Origin: JAADFF01 sp013153035
Lineage (GTDB): Bacteria > Coprothermobacterota > Coprothermobacteria > Coprothermobacterales > JAADFF01
Length of the DNA stretch: 64,000 bases
NCBI GenBank assembly: GCA_026184435.1
Contig: CP046447.1
Reading direction: 5' to 3' (one strand)
Positions within the stretch are counted from its first letter, which is position 1, and the number at the start of each line of letters is the position of its first letter. This document shows, piece by piece, positions 24,710-33,104 of the stretch. Below the pieces are notes generated by a model that saw only the letters and a program-made list of their open reading frames with translations, made no database searches and was not told the DNA's origin. The position numbers and the translations under genes were made by a program.

Positions 24710-25922
24710 AAGCTATAGGCTTCATACTGTCACGATAGATAGCCTCAATAACCTCATCAGTTGCTGGTACAGGAGCCATAGACAACAAGAGGTCAAGTGA
24801 TGGAGTTGTCTTAGCAAGTTCAACAAGTTTGGGGATATCGTCTTCTGTGAAACCTACATCGGCAAGCTTTTCAGGAACCCCAACAGCCCTGAGCCATGCC
24901 TCTATGCCGGCTGCTGCCTTTTCAGCCTCGCCTGCTACACCTTTGATATCTGGCAGTATAGGTTCAAAGATATCTGCAAGGACCTCTGCCTTAGCTGGCC
25001 AAATGTACTTCACAACAGCAGGAAGTAGCATAGCAAGTCCAAGACCGTGTGGCAGATTGGGTTTCAAAGCACTCAGTGGATGCTCAAGTGCATGTGTGAA
25101 GTGTAGAAGTCCATTGTCAAAGGAAATACCTGCAATGGTAGATGCATACAAGAGATAGTAACGAGCGGTGAGGTCATCAGGATGTGCCAAAGCCTGTGGG
25201 AGATACTTGGTTATGAGACGAATGGTCTCCTTGGCAAGAAGAATAGAATATGGGCTTGCCACAAGTGTTGTTGCAGCTTCTGTCACATGGTTAATAGCAT
25301 CAATGGCTGTATATCTTGTCTGATTGGCAGGCAGTGTTTTGGTAAGCACTGGGTCATCAATGGCAAACATTGGGTAGAGACAATCATATGCAATAGCGGG
25401 TTTGTAGTGTTTGTCAAGCAAGGAGACCACAGCAAATCTGTCAACCTCTGTTCCTGTTCCATGGGTGGTATTAATGGCAATGATAGGAGCAGCCTTCTCT
25501 GGAACAAACTTAAGTTCATACAGAGTGTGAGCGTTTTCACCTGGATACTCAAGAAGCACAGCAACACTCTTTGCCGTGTCAATGTGACTACCACCACCAA
25601 CACCAATAACAGCCTTTGCTCCAAAGTCTTTGGCCATTTTGGTTGCCTCATCTACATTCTCAGCTGTGGGATTAGGAACAACTTTGTCAAACAGCACAAA
25701 GTCAATTCCCTTAGCTTTCAGAGCCTTCTCAACTTCGACACCTGCACCGGTTACATCGTAGACAATTTTGTCAGTGATGATAATAACTTTGTCAATACCT
25801 TTTTTCTTTAGAACCTCCGCAATATCATTAATTTTTTTAATGGCTCCAACGCCAAAGAAACATGTCGTCTTGCATCTGAGCTCCAATACCTGGTTGACAT
25901 TCATTTTAGATTCCCATTTCAT
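24708..25922 (-). CDS. Iron-containing alcohol dehydrogenase
   Basis: This 404-residue group III dehydrogenase probably interconverts an alcohol and its aldehyde with NAD(P)H. It shows GVGGGSHIDTAKS (coenzyme loop) and NTTHGTGTEVDRFAV. The metal-site pattern is AIDAINHVTEA (Asp, His), then HALEHPLSAL and LPHGLGLAM. The ATG at 25922 follows AAGGGGGTATGTAAA; an upstream start at 25973 runs through the leader hairpin. Two terminators follow. Substrates in this family range from ethanol and butanol to diols and cannot be assigned. Confidence 0.92.
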   Translation of the reverse strand: MKWESKMNVNQVLELRCKTTCFFGVGAIKKINDIAEVLKKKGIDKVIIITDKIVYDVTGAGVEVEKALKAKGIDFVLFDKVVPNPTAENVDEATKMAKDFGAKAVIGVGGGSHIDTAKSVAVLLEYPGENAHTLYELKFVPEKAAPIIAINTTHGTGTEVDRFAVVSLLDKHYKPAIAYDCLYPMFAIDDPVLTKTLPANQTRYTAIDAINHVTEAATTLVASPYSILLAKETIRLITKYLPQALAHPDDLTARYYLLYASTIAGISFDNGLLHFTHALEHPLSALKPNLPHGLGLAMLLPAVVKYIWPAKAEVLADIFEPILPDIKGVAGEAEKAAAGIEAWLRAVGVPEKLADVGFTEDDIPKLVELAKTTPSLDLLLSMAPVPATDEVIEAIYRDSMKPIA

Positions 25923-26114
25923 TTTACATACCCCCTTCTGGATATTTTGTTTAGGACCTTTTCGGTCCTTCACCTTATTTATAACAGGTTATAACAATGT
26001 AGGAACAAAACGAAAGTGAAAGCACATAATTAACAACAGAGCAGATTTTTCCCATGGTACGGACAATTCAATACTGGTATTATGACAAATGATAAACTTA
26101 GGCTAATTGTTCAT

Positions 26115-26225
26115 CTTGCATATATTTATATGTATAAACAATCAGCAATAAACCATTTTTCCTGTTCGGTTGTTTATCATATCGAAAGTAAAGTTTAGTT
26201 TGAACTTGCATATGTTTATAGGTAT
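26115..26225. repeat. Pair of 21-bp direct repeats
   Basis: CTTGCATATATTTATATGTA(T) at 26115-26135 recurs with two mismatches at 26205-26225, exactly 90 bp apart. The repeats lie upstream of the NifX-like gene and divergent from the dehydrogenase. They could be activator sites or duplicated A+T-rich elements. Confidence 0.6.
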
Positions 26226-26285
26226 TAATTTTTACAAATAAATGAGCAGTAGCAGTAAAAGTCTCCATACTAAAAGAAAAATCCG

Positions 26286-26314
26286 TATAATATATGTAGA
26301 ATGTATGTACATAC
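26286..26314 (+). promoter_or_regulatory. -10 box and palindromic operator candidate of the NifX-like gene
   Basis: TATAAT (26286-26291) is followed 11 bp later by the perfect palindrome GTATGTACATAC (26303-26314), around the expected transcription start. No good -35 is present, which suggests activated expression. Confidence 0.5.
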
Positions 26315-26337
26315 TGAACTCAGTGAGGTGACCAAAC

Positions 26338-26694
26338 ATGAAAATAGCAATACCTGTAAAGGAAAACCGTGGATGGGACAGCTCCATATGTGAACACTTT
26401 GGTCATGCACCATACTTTGCCTTTGTAGATACAGACACAGACACTGTTGATGTCATAGCCAATCCGCTCATGGAACATGGACCCGGAGAACTACCCCAGT
26501 GGATAGCTTCTCAAAACTGCCACATACTTGTTGTAAGAGGCATAGGAGGTAAGGCAATAGGCTATTTTAACGAGTTTGGCATACAAGTATACAGAGGGGC
26601 CAGTGGCACGGTGAAAGATATTGTGGAAGCTATAAAGATGGGACATATTGCAGATGTACCATATGAGGTCAGTGAAAAATTTCACAGACACTGA
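26338..26694 (+). CDS. NifX/NifB-type dinitrogenase iron-molybdenum cofactor domain protein
   Basis: This 118-residue single-domain protein (Nif_Mo-Nif family) begins MKIAIPVKENRGWDSSICEH, followed by FGHAPYFAFVD. A central ILVVRGIGGKAIGYFNEFGI is the family signature. The ATG follows GTGAGGTGACC. Such small proteins occur far beyond nitrogen fixers and are thought to bind metal clusters or cofactors. No nif genes are seen nearby, so a general iron or molybdenum handling role is more likely. The C-terminal FHRH could bind metal. Confidence 0.88.
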   Translation: MKIAIPVKENRGWDSSICEHFGHAPYFAFVDTDTDTVDVIANPLMEHGPGELPQWIASQNCHILVVRGIGGKAIGYFNEFGIQVYRGASGTVKDIVEAIKMGHIADVPYEVSEKFHRH

Positions 26695-26699
26695 GAAAT

Positions 26700-26723
26700 G
26701 GTGAGGGGACACCTCCCCTCACC
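26700..26723. terminator. Hairpin between convergent genes
   Basis: GGTGAGGGGA-CACC-TCCCCTCACC is a perfect 10-bp stem between the ends of the NifX-like and SLH-domain genes. The T-tracts on either side are weak, so efficiency is uncertain. Confidence 0.6.
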
Positions 26724-28311
26724 TTATCATGCGATAGATAAACACCGCCGTTTGCGCCCTAGTGGCAGGCACACCTAGATGAAACTTACCGTCGGTAATA
26801 TGTGGATCATTTTTCTTCACAATACCATGCTGCAAAGCCGTTTCTATATACCTATATGACCAGTGAGATTTGGAAACATCGGGGAATGTTGGAGTAGATG
26901 GATTTATAAGAGTCCAACCCTTAACTCTAACAATCGTAGTAAGAATTTCTTCCTTCTTGACCTTATTGTTCGGACCAAACCGACCACCACCATAACCCCT
27001 CATATAGCCAGCTTTAACAACAGCTGTAACATATGGACAGAACCAATCACCGGCATGGACATCTACATATATTTCCGGTAAAGTATCGTCACATCGGGGA
27101 TCTAAATTCATAGCCAATGCAAGCATCTTGGCAAATTCTGCACGGGTAACACTTTTTTCTGGTCTGAAAGTTCCATCGGGATAACCGTTGATAATACCCA
27201 ACTCAGACAAATATCTTATGGCATCGTATGCCCAGTAGTCTTCCGAAATGTCACTGAACTGTAGAGAATTGCTTATAACCCCAATTTTCTTTTCACCGGT
27301 GGCAACATAAACGTATCCATCTTTCACGGCTATCGAATAAACGGGCTTTTTCAAATCTATCTGCCAGAGTATACCTACCCTTTCGTGTTTCACATCTACA
27401 TTAAATGCAAAGATTCTTCCCTTAGGTGTAGCACCATAGAGATATGTGCCATCTGTTGCCACTCTGTATATATTGGCTGGCACTTCAACAGTAAAGCTTT
27501 TGCCACTGTCAAGGTCTACAACCCTAATAAGGTCATACTGCTTATCGGGCAACATGACATAATGTTTCCAAACGGTGAAACCACCTTGCATGGCACTATC
27601 GGGATCAAGGTCATATCTGCTATCTACATCTTTATCGATATAAGACTTTACAAGCTTAAGGCCTGCTCCGTCTTGCTTAAAGAATAAAACTCCTCCAACT
27701 CCAAGACCGACAATATAATCTTTATACGGAAAAACAACATAGAGTGCTATTCCCACATCATTGGTTTGACTGATACTATGCTGAATGTTTCCGGTTAGGT
27801 CTGTGAATTTACCATTGGAAAGATCAATAGTCCCTATAGTGCCAAAGCGGGTAGCATAAACTTTTCCATCTATAACACTCATGTCATCAAGTCCAGCACC
27901 ATTGCCGTATAACTTCGGTTTACTTACCGATAGAGGCCAGATGTAATATCCGTGAATAGTAGAAATAATCATCGTTCTACCTGTATACACTATGGCTGTA
28001 ACAGGAGCCTCTTCATATTGTTGATAAATGATTAAGGATGTTTTACGCGGTGGCACCCAGTATGTGCTAATGTTTATATTCTCACCAGATATCGTACCTA
28101 GTCCCATATCAATAACACGTCTCATAGAATTGTCAACATCGTCATGTGCCATAGTCGTTCCACCAATATAAACTGTTTCACCTTCAAAGACAATATGACT
28201 AACCTCGAAGGGAACATCAATCCAACGAATTTTTGTCACAGCATTTGAGGAGAGTAGAAATACCAATGATAGAACTAAAGAGAAAATAACGATAAAAGAT
28301 AGTTGTTTCAT
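26719..28311 (-). CDS. Exported beta-propeller-like protein with three SLH domains
   Basis: The product is 530 residues with an N-terminal signal peptide (hydrophobic to about residue 24). The middle has repeated short beta-strand units (VDFSNGK..., GTYLYGATPKGRIFAFNVD, DGYVYVATGEKKI) that look like a propeller. The C-terminus holds three S-layer homology domains beginning SDISEDYWAYDAIRYLSELG, YVDVHAGDWFCPYVTAVVKA and PDVSKSHWSYRYIETALQHG. SLH domains anchor proteins to cell-wall polymers. The ATG at 28311 follows GGGGGTG. This ribosome site lies in one arm of a 13-bp inverted repeat. Confidence 0.88.
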   Translation of the reverse strand: MKQLSFIVIFSLVLSLVFLLSSNAVTKIRWIDVPFEVSHIVFEGETVYIGGTTMAHDDVDNSMRRVIDMGLGTISGENINISTYWVPPRKTSLIIYQQYEEAPVTAIVYTGRTMIISTIHGYYIWPLSVSKPKLYGNGAGLDDMSVIDGKVYATRFGTIGTIDLSNGKFTDLTGNIQHSISQTNDVGIALYVVFPYKDYIVGLGVGGVLFFKQDGAGLKLVKSYIDKDVDSRYDLDPDSAMQGGFTVWKHYVMLPDKQYDLIRVVDLDSGKSFTVEVPANIYRVATDGTYLYGATPKGRIFAFNVDVKHERVGILWQIDLKKPVYSIAVKDGYVYVATGEKKIGVISNSLQFSDISEDYWAYDAIRYLSELGIINGYPDGTFRPEKSVTRAEFAKMLALAMNLDPRCDDTLPEIYVDVHAGDWFCPYVTAVVKAGYMRGYGGGRFGPNNKVKKEEILTTIVRVKGWTLINPSTPTFPDVSKSHWSYRYIETALQHGIVKKNDPHITDGKFHLGVPATRAQTAVFIYRMIR

Positions 28312-28316
28312 ATTAA

Positions 28317-28365
28317 ACACCCCCTACACTAATATTCTATTAATGTATACGCGTGTAGGGGGTGT
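28317..28365 (-). promoter_or_regulatory. Large inverted repeat: MATE terminator or leader hairpin over the SLH-gene RBS
   Basis: ACACCCCCTACAC-N23-GTGTAGGGGGTGT has perfect 13-bp arms. On the minus transcript it lies between the MATE gene and the SLH gene. The downstream arm contains the GGGGGTG ribosome binding site and is followed by TTTAAT. It could end MATE transcription, or hide the SLH-gene start. Confidence 0.6.
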
Positions 28366-28371
28366 AGGGTA

Positions 28372-29739
28372 TCAACTTTCGTGAATAATACCTTTTTTCC
28401 AATCGGTAAATCGATAGAACAAATAGGCCACAACCATAGCCATAATATTACTTATAAGCATGGCTATAAAAATACCCCTGTAGCCTTCGAGTTTAGAGAG
28501 TGTGAAAACAAGAGGAATACGAATGCCCCATAACCTGACAACATTAGCTATAGTTGCCTGCAAAGATTTACCCGCTCCGTTAAGGGCATTGATAAAAATA
28601 TTCATAGAGCCAAAGAATGGTATAGAAAAAGATACATACTTAAACATCTCAGCTCCTACCTCAATAACCTTGGGGTCATTGATAAAGAAGTGGGTAATAT
28701 TCTTACCATATAGAAATGTCAAAGTAGACAATGCACCTATAAAGACCATCGTCATCCAAAATGCTGTCCACACTGTTTTCTCTGCATCTTCATACCTACG
28801 AGCACCAATAAACTGGCCTACCATAACCGATACGGCCATACCGATCCCCATAGAGAGCATGGTTATAAAACCTATAATACGGTTGCCAATACCATAAGCA
28901 GAGACAACAACAGGGCCAAATCTTGCCACGGCCTTCATTACCACGACAAAGCCAAACGATGTGATGACTTGTCCCACACTGCCCGGTACACCAACTTTAA
29001 CAGCCTTTTTAATAAGATTCCAATCTGGAACAAAGTCCGAGAGGTGAAGCTTAAAACCCCTTTTACCAGTAAAGAGAATATATAGTGCCATGGAAACAGC
29101 AACAAGCCTTGATATCGTTGTTGCCCATGCAGCACCTGATACTCCAAATGCAGGTATCGGTCCCCAACCAAAGATAAGGATAGGATCAAGAATAATGTTA
29201 ACCATAGAAGATATCAGTATAAGCTCCATCGCAAATTTTGCATCACCAAGGCCTCTAAATATGCTCGAAGACACATTAAACAGATAAGCAAATACAATAC
29301 CATATATAACAATCTTGAAATATCTCAATGCATATGGAAGAACTTCCGCGTTTTCCTTGCCTCCAAGGGCGTAAACCATAGGTTTAGCAAACAGAAGTGC
29401 AAATGTAATAACCACAAGACCTATGGCAACCATGATTAACATAACCTGTGCTGCCGATTTTTCCGCTCTTCGTTCATCTCCAGCACCAATATATTGGGCA
29501 ACTAAAGCACTGCCTGCTACCCCAAATCCCATACCTATTGCGATAAATGTAAATACTAGCGGAAATACCATAGTAGGTGCAGCAAACTCGGTGGTACCTA
29601 GCTTGCCCAGAAAGTAGGCATCTACCATGTTATAAACTGTCTGGAATGCAAAAGACAACATCATGGGCACAGATAACTTAAGTAGTGCCTTCCATATAGG
29701 CATGTTCAGAATATCTACTCTTTTTCCCCTTCCCCTCAT
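28372..29739 (-). CDS. MATE-family efflux transporter
   Basis: This 455-residue membrane protein has twelve predicted helices in two homologous halves. Family marks are PMMLSFAFQTVYNMVDAYFL near the N-terminus, and the second half opens KVGVPGSVGQVITSFGFVVV. MATE proteins export organic cations and drugs in exchange for Na+ or H+. The start follows AGGAGAGGTG. The gene stands alone between the importer genes and the SLH gene. Confidence 0.93.
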   Translation of the reverse strand: MRGRGKRVDILNMPIWKALLKLSVPMMLSFAFQTVYNMVDAYFLGKLGTTEFAAPTMVFPLVFTFIAIGMGFGVAGSALVAQYIGAGDERRAEKSAAQVMLIMVAIGLVVITFALLFAKPMVYALGGKENAEVLPYALRYFKIVIYGIVFAYLFNVSSSIFRGLGDAKFAMELILISSMVNIILDPILIFGWGPIPAFGVSGAAWATTISRLVAVSMALYILFTGKRGFKLHLSDFVPDWNLIKKAVKVGVPGSVGQVITSFGFVVVMKAVARFGPVVVSAYGIGNRIIGFITMLSMGIGMAVSVMVGQFIGARRYEDAEKTVWTAFWMTMVFIGALSTLTFLYGKNITHFFINDPKVIEVGAEMFKYVSFSIPFFGSMNIFINALNGAGKSLQATIANVVRLWGIRIPLVFTLSKLEGYRGIFIAMLISNIMAMVVAYLFYRFTDWKKGIIHES

Positions 29740-29935
29740 ATATACACCTCTCCTTATAACTTCTTTTACCGTTTAGTATAGCATCTCTAAATGTCAATTG
29801 CTATTAACAACAGCACCATAACTTTTAAGGCATAGTGATTACCCGTGATCGAGAAAGTGATATAAATTTACAATAGTATGTTAATTTTATACTTTTTGTC
29901 ACTTCCCCAAAACTCTTACAATATGCTAACACCTT

Positions 29936-30706
29936 TCATCGAGAAATATGAAGATGAGAAGACAAAACAAGAAGACCAGTTGTCAGGGCCAACAAAAATA
30001 GAGGGGGAAATACATACCACCAGAACATAGAGGTATATAGGGCACCAGGGGTAGACACCGCCTCTCTTAACATAGTGCCAAGGCCAGGACGAGACACATC
30101 ACCCACACCAAGAAATGACATACCACCATCGGCATATACAGCCCAGCCCACAGACACTGCCCATTGACCTACTACAGTAGGCAAAATAGGGCGCAGATAG
30201 TAATTAATAAGAAGTCGCCACCCTCTCACACCAACGGCACGAGCAGATTCCATAAATGGCATATGCTTCATGGTTGCCATAGACGATGAAATAACCCTAA
30301 GCGCAGGAAATACTATAAGTAAGGCTATGATAATAGCAACAAATACGGTATTGCTGGGAATAAGCATACCCAAGAGTAAAAGAACAAACATGCGAGGTAC
30401 ACTCATAAACACATCGGTGAGACTATCAATGGCATCTTTACCTATCGGATGAAGAGAGGCAAAAGCAAGAAATACGGCAACTAAAATGCCAACAGTAGCG
30501 GCAAGCACCCCAACAAGCACGCTATAGTGCCAACTTACAAGTAAAAGAGAGAGTATATCCCTTCCGAGTTTATCAGTACCAAGAATATGGCTATGAGAAG
30601 GAGGCATTAAAGTACTATATCCTCCATGTATCGAACATATACAAAGCAAAGGAAAAACAATCACCAGTACACTCAGCCATGTAATAATCTTCTCAATCCA
30701 CTTCAT
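29936..30706 (-). CDS. ABC transporter permease, DppC/OppC type
   Basis: This 256-residue inner-membrane permease has about six helices. The OppC-type N-terminus HILGTDKLGRDILS is clear. The coupling-loop region (MESARAVGVRGWRLLINYYL) is followed by LPTVVGQWAVSVGWAVYADG and GTMLREAV. It overlaps the upstream permease gene by 14 bp. Its ATPase partners are not in the window; the next gene downstream is not an ATPase, so they must lie elsewhere. Confidence 0.9.
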   Translation of the reverse strand: MKWIEKIITWLSVLVIVFPLLCICSIHGGYSTLMPPSHSHILGTDKLGRDILSLLLVSWHYSVLVGVLAATVGILVAVFLAFASLHPIGKDAIDSLTDVFMSVPRMFVLLLLGMLIPSNTVFVAIIIALLIVFPALRVISSSMATMKHMPFMESARAVGVRGWRLLINYYLRPILPTVVGQWAVSVGWAVYADGGMSFLGVGDVSRPGLGTMLREAVSTPGALYTSMFWWYVFPPLFLLALTTGLLVLSSHLHISR

Positions 30707-31544
30707 GATGTCTCACATCCCTATAAGTACGGGATAACATAACAGCAATTAATGAAAACAGGGATACTGCCATAACACAGCCTCTGATAAGGACCAAATC
30801 ACCAGATACTATTGCCCTAAATGTCAAATATCCAATACCGGCATACGCCCATATAATCTCAACAAATGGCACCCCACCAAGCACATGTGGTAGTTTGGAG
30901 GCAAACACTTGCAGTATATGGGGTAGAGCAGGTTTAAGTCCCCTCCTGTATAACCTCAAACCGCCAATACCATAAGCCTCAGCATAGAGCATATATTTAT
31001 AGGCATTTTCGGTAGTTAGAACACCTCTAATGGCAAGATAAAACGATGAAAGCTCAGAGATAAACAAAGATATAGCTACACCCCAGAGAGGTGATACATA
31101 TCTAGAAAAGAAGGCGTACAGTAAGAAAGCCCATATAAAAACAGGTACACTGTGCAGTAAGGCCAGCAAGATAAAGGGAACTTTCCGCACCATCCGTATA
31201 TCTATAATTGCCAATACAACGCCAAGAATAAAAGCTATGACATATGTAGGTATCAACACATAAAGGGTAGCTACGATATGCCTAATCACAATAGATGAGA
31301 CATCTTCCCCACCGTACAGAATAGAACGTCCCCAATTGAAGGTAAGAAAGTCTTTTAGGCCTTCAACAAATGACTTGTTATATCCAAGCGCATCTTTCAG
31401 CATATTAATCGTATCTTCTGACAATCTGAACCCATATTCTCCAGAAAATAAAGTTGTCTCAGAATACAAGTAGATACTGGGAAGAACCCAGATGAGATAT
31501 AAAATGCCTACCCCCCAGATGAGATAAAATATCAATCTTCTCAT
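30693..31544 (-). CDS. ABC transporter permease, DppB/OppB type
   Basis: The product is 283 residues, the second permease of a peptide/nickel-type importer. It has helices near the N-terminus, then a periplasmic stretch, then the core IVATLYVLIPTYVIAFILGV. The coupling motif is MLYAEAYGIGGLRLYRRGLK, and FVEIIWAYAGIGYLTFRA is near the end. The ATG overlaps the stop of the binding-protein gene (ATGA). It is shorter than typical DppB (about 340 residues), mainly in the extracellular loop. Confidence 0.9.
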   Translation of the reverse strand: MRRLIFYLIWGVGILYLIWVLPSIYLYSETTLFSGEYGFRLSEDTINMLKDALGYNKSFVEGLKDFLTFNWGRSILYGGEDVSSIVIRHIVATLYVLIPTYVIAFILGVVLAIIDIRMVRKVPFILLALLHSVPVFIWAFLLYAFFSRYVSPLWGVAISLFISELSSFYLAIRGVLTTENAYKYMLYAEAYGIGGLRLYRRGLKPALPHILQVFASKLPHVLGGVPFVEIIWAYAGIGYLTFRAIVSGDLVLIRGCVMAVSLFSLIAVMLSRTYRDVRHHEVD

Positions 31545-32971
31545 TTTCTTATGAATATCACCTTATTAACAGGAATAGGTATACCGGCACCAATACCCCT
31601 TGGGGTAAAGAAAAACTCTACAGGTAAATCTTCCTTCTGGAATAACATAACATCCGGTGTATATATAGGAAGAACGGGCACTTCTTCGGAAAGTACGGCT
31701 TTTATATTCTCTTTCAGTTCATCTGGGGAATAGAATTTTAACTTCTCTGCTACAACATTCCATTTCTGGGAATGATAACCTTGATAAGGCCAGGTGATAT
31801 TCACCCATGCAGGACCATAGGCAAGACCACCATGGGCTATTACGGCTATATCAAACTCACCTTTTCTGATAGCCTCATCAGATGCCCCCATAGGAAGCAT
31901 CTTTACGTTGACATCAACTCCTGCCTTTTTCAGCTGGTCCTTGATAGCCAAAGCTATTGTCTCAAATTTGGGGGAGGTCACCATCTGAAGCGTCTTGATA
32001 TCTTTGAGGATATTCTGTGCTTCATCTTTTCCTATCTGCACATCTATAAGGTCTGGAACATTTCCATATCCATGGGCTACCTTATCTACAATAGACTGTC
32101 TATCTATAACAGATGCCAAGGCCTTTCTTACATAAACAGGCAACTTCTCCGTATTAAATATAAGGAAATACATTAGATAAGATTCTCCTCTTTTGGTCAG
32201 AAAGCCTTTACCAAGCACTTTCTTGGCAGAGTATATGTCACTGCCCCAGAGATAAACCATATCCAGTTTACCGGCGGCTGCATCCCCAACAGGTGATGGG
32301 CTATTCACAAACTCAACAGTATATGGAATCGTGCCTCCCCACCAGTCTTTCTTCGGTTTATATACATAAAGTCCTGTTGTGGAATCATATTTTTCAAGGA
32401 TAAAAGGGCCTGTGCCAATAAAAGCATCTTTTTTCGTATATGTATACGGGTTATCCACATGCTCCCATATATGCTTAGGTAGTATAAACACAGTGGAGAC
32501 TGCAAGGTCTAAAAATTCCGGTGTATCTTTTACAGGCACTATCTTAACCGTATGGTCATCTATTTTGGATACAGACTTCACCATATAAAATGCTCCCCAA
32601 ATGAAACCTTTGGGCGGATGTTGCTTGTAGTAATTGTATGAGAACACCACATCATCGGCGGTAAAGGGGACCTCATCTGCCCATTTCACATCGTTTCTTA
32701 AATGAAATATATATCCAGAGGCAGTTTTTTCATAAGAGGTGGCAAGCCATGGTATGAAACCGTCTTTCCCTTTCCACAAAAGGGTGTCATGTGTCATAGA
32801 GACCCTAATAAATGAAGGACCCCTTGGCACCGAGGCAAACGGCGTAGGATATCCAAAATTCCCCATTCCATCTATGCGAATAGTGAGATCACTCGTATTC
32901 GTTTGTCCACAAGCAACGAAAACACCTATCAACACGGCTATACCAAGCACTAAGCTTATTAGCCTTTTCAT
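31541..32971 (-). CDS. Peptide/nickel-type ABC substrate-binding lipoprotein
   Basis: The product is 476 residues with a lipoprotein signal (VFVAC, Cys at about 21). The family 5 binding-protein fold shows THDTLLWKGKDGFIPWLATS, then YIFHLRNDVKWADEVPFTADDVVFS, the characteristic region of DppA/OppA/NikA proteins. It is the first gene of the importer operon, translationally coupled to the DppB-like permease. The ligand cannot be read from sequence; oligopeptides or oligosaccharides are common. Confidence 0.93.
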   Translation of the reverse strand: MKRLISLVLGIAVLIGVFVACGQTNTSDLTIRIDGMGNFGYPTPFASVPRGPSFIRVSMTHDTLLWKGKDGFIPWLATSYEKTASGYIFHLRNDVKWADEVPFTADDVVFSYNYYKQHPPKGFIWGAFYMVKSVSKIDDHTVKIVPVKDTPEFLDLAVSTVFILPKHIWEHVDNPYTYTKKDAFIGTGPFILEKYDSTTGLYVYKPKKDWWGGTIPYTVEFVNSPSPVGDAAAGKLDMVYLWGSDIYSAKKVLGKGFLTKRGESYLMYFLIFNTEKLPVYVRKALASVIDRQSIVDKVAHGYGNVPDLIDVQIGKDEAQNILKDIKTLQMVTSPKFETIALAIKDQLKKAGVDVNVKMLPMGASDEAIRKGEFDIAVIAHGGLAYGPAWVNITWPYQGYHSQKWNVVAEKLKFYSPDELKENIKAVLSEEVPVLPIYTPDVMLFQKEDLPVEFFFTPRGIGAGIPIPVNKVIFIRK

Positions 32972-33056
32972 ATAACCACCTCCGTATGAAAACCTATAAA
33001 TTTTTCATACCACTATAAGATATATACCATAAACCACCACAATAGGATACAGAAAT

Positions 33057-33084
33057 AAAAAAGGGACAGGCATATGCCTGTCCC
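33057..33084 (-). terminator. Terminator of the transketolase gene
   Basis: GGGACAGGCATATGCCTGTCCC on the minus strand is a perfect palindromic stem followed by TTTTTT. It isolates the transketolase from the importer operon. Confidence 0.93.
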
Positions 33085-33104
33085 CTAATATCACGGAGGT
33101 AGAT

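Larger units (their letters stand above)
25923..26337. other. Divergent intergenic region with repeats and a palindrome
   Basis: These 415 bases separate the divergent dehydrogenase and NifX-like genes. The dehydrogenase leader has a small hairpin (AGGACC/GGTCCT, about 25952-25969). Two 21-bp direct repeats and a 12-bp palindrome are listed separately. No gene is seen. Confidence 0.65.

Noticed and set aside
26338..26694. Evidence for nitrogen fixation from the NifX-like protein
   Set aside because: No nifHDK or other nif gene is in the window, and small proteins of this family are widespread in non-fixers.
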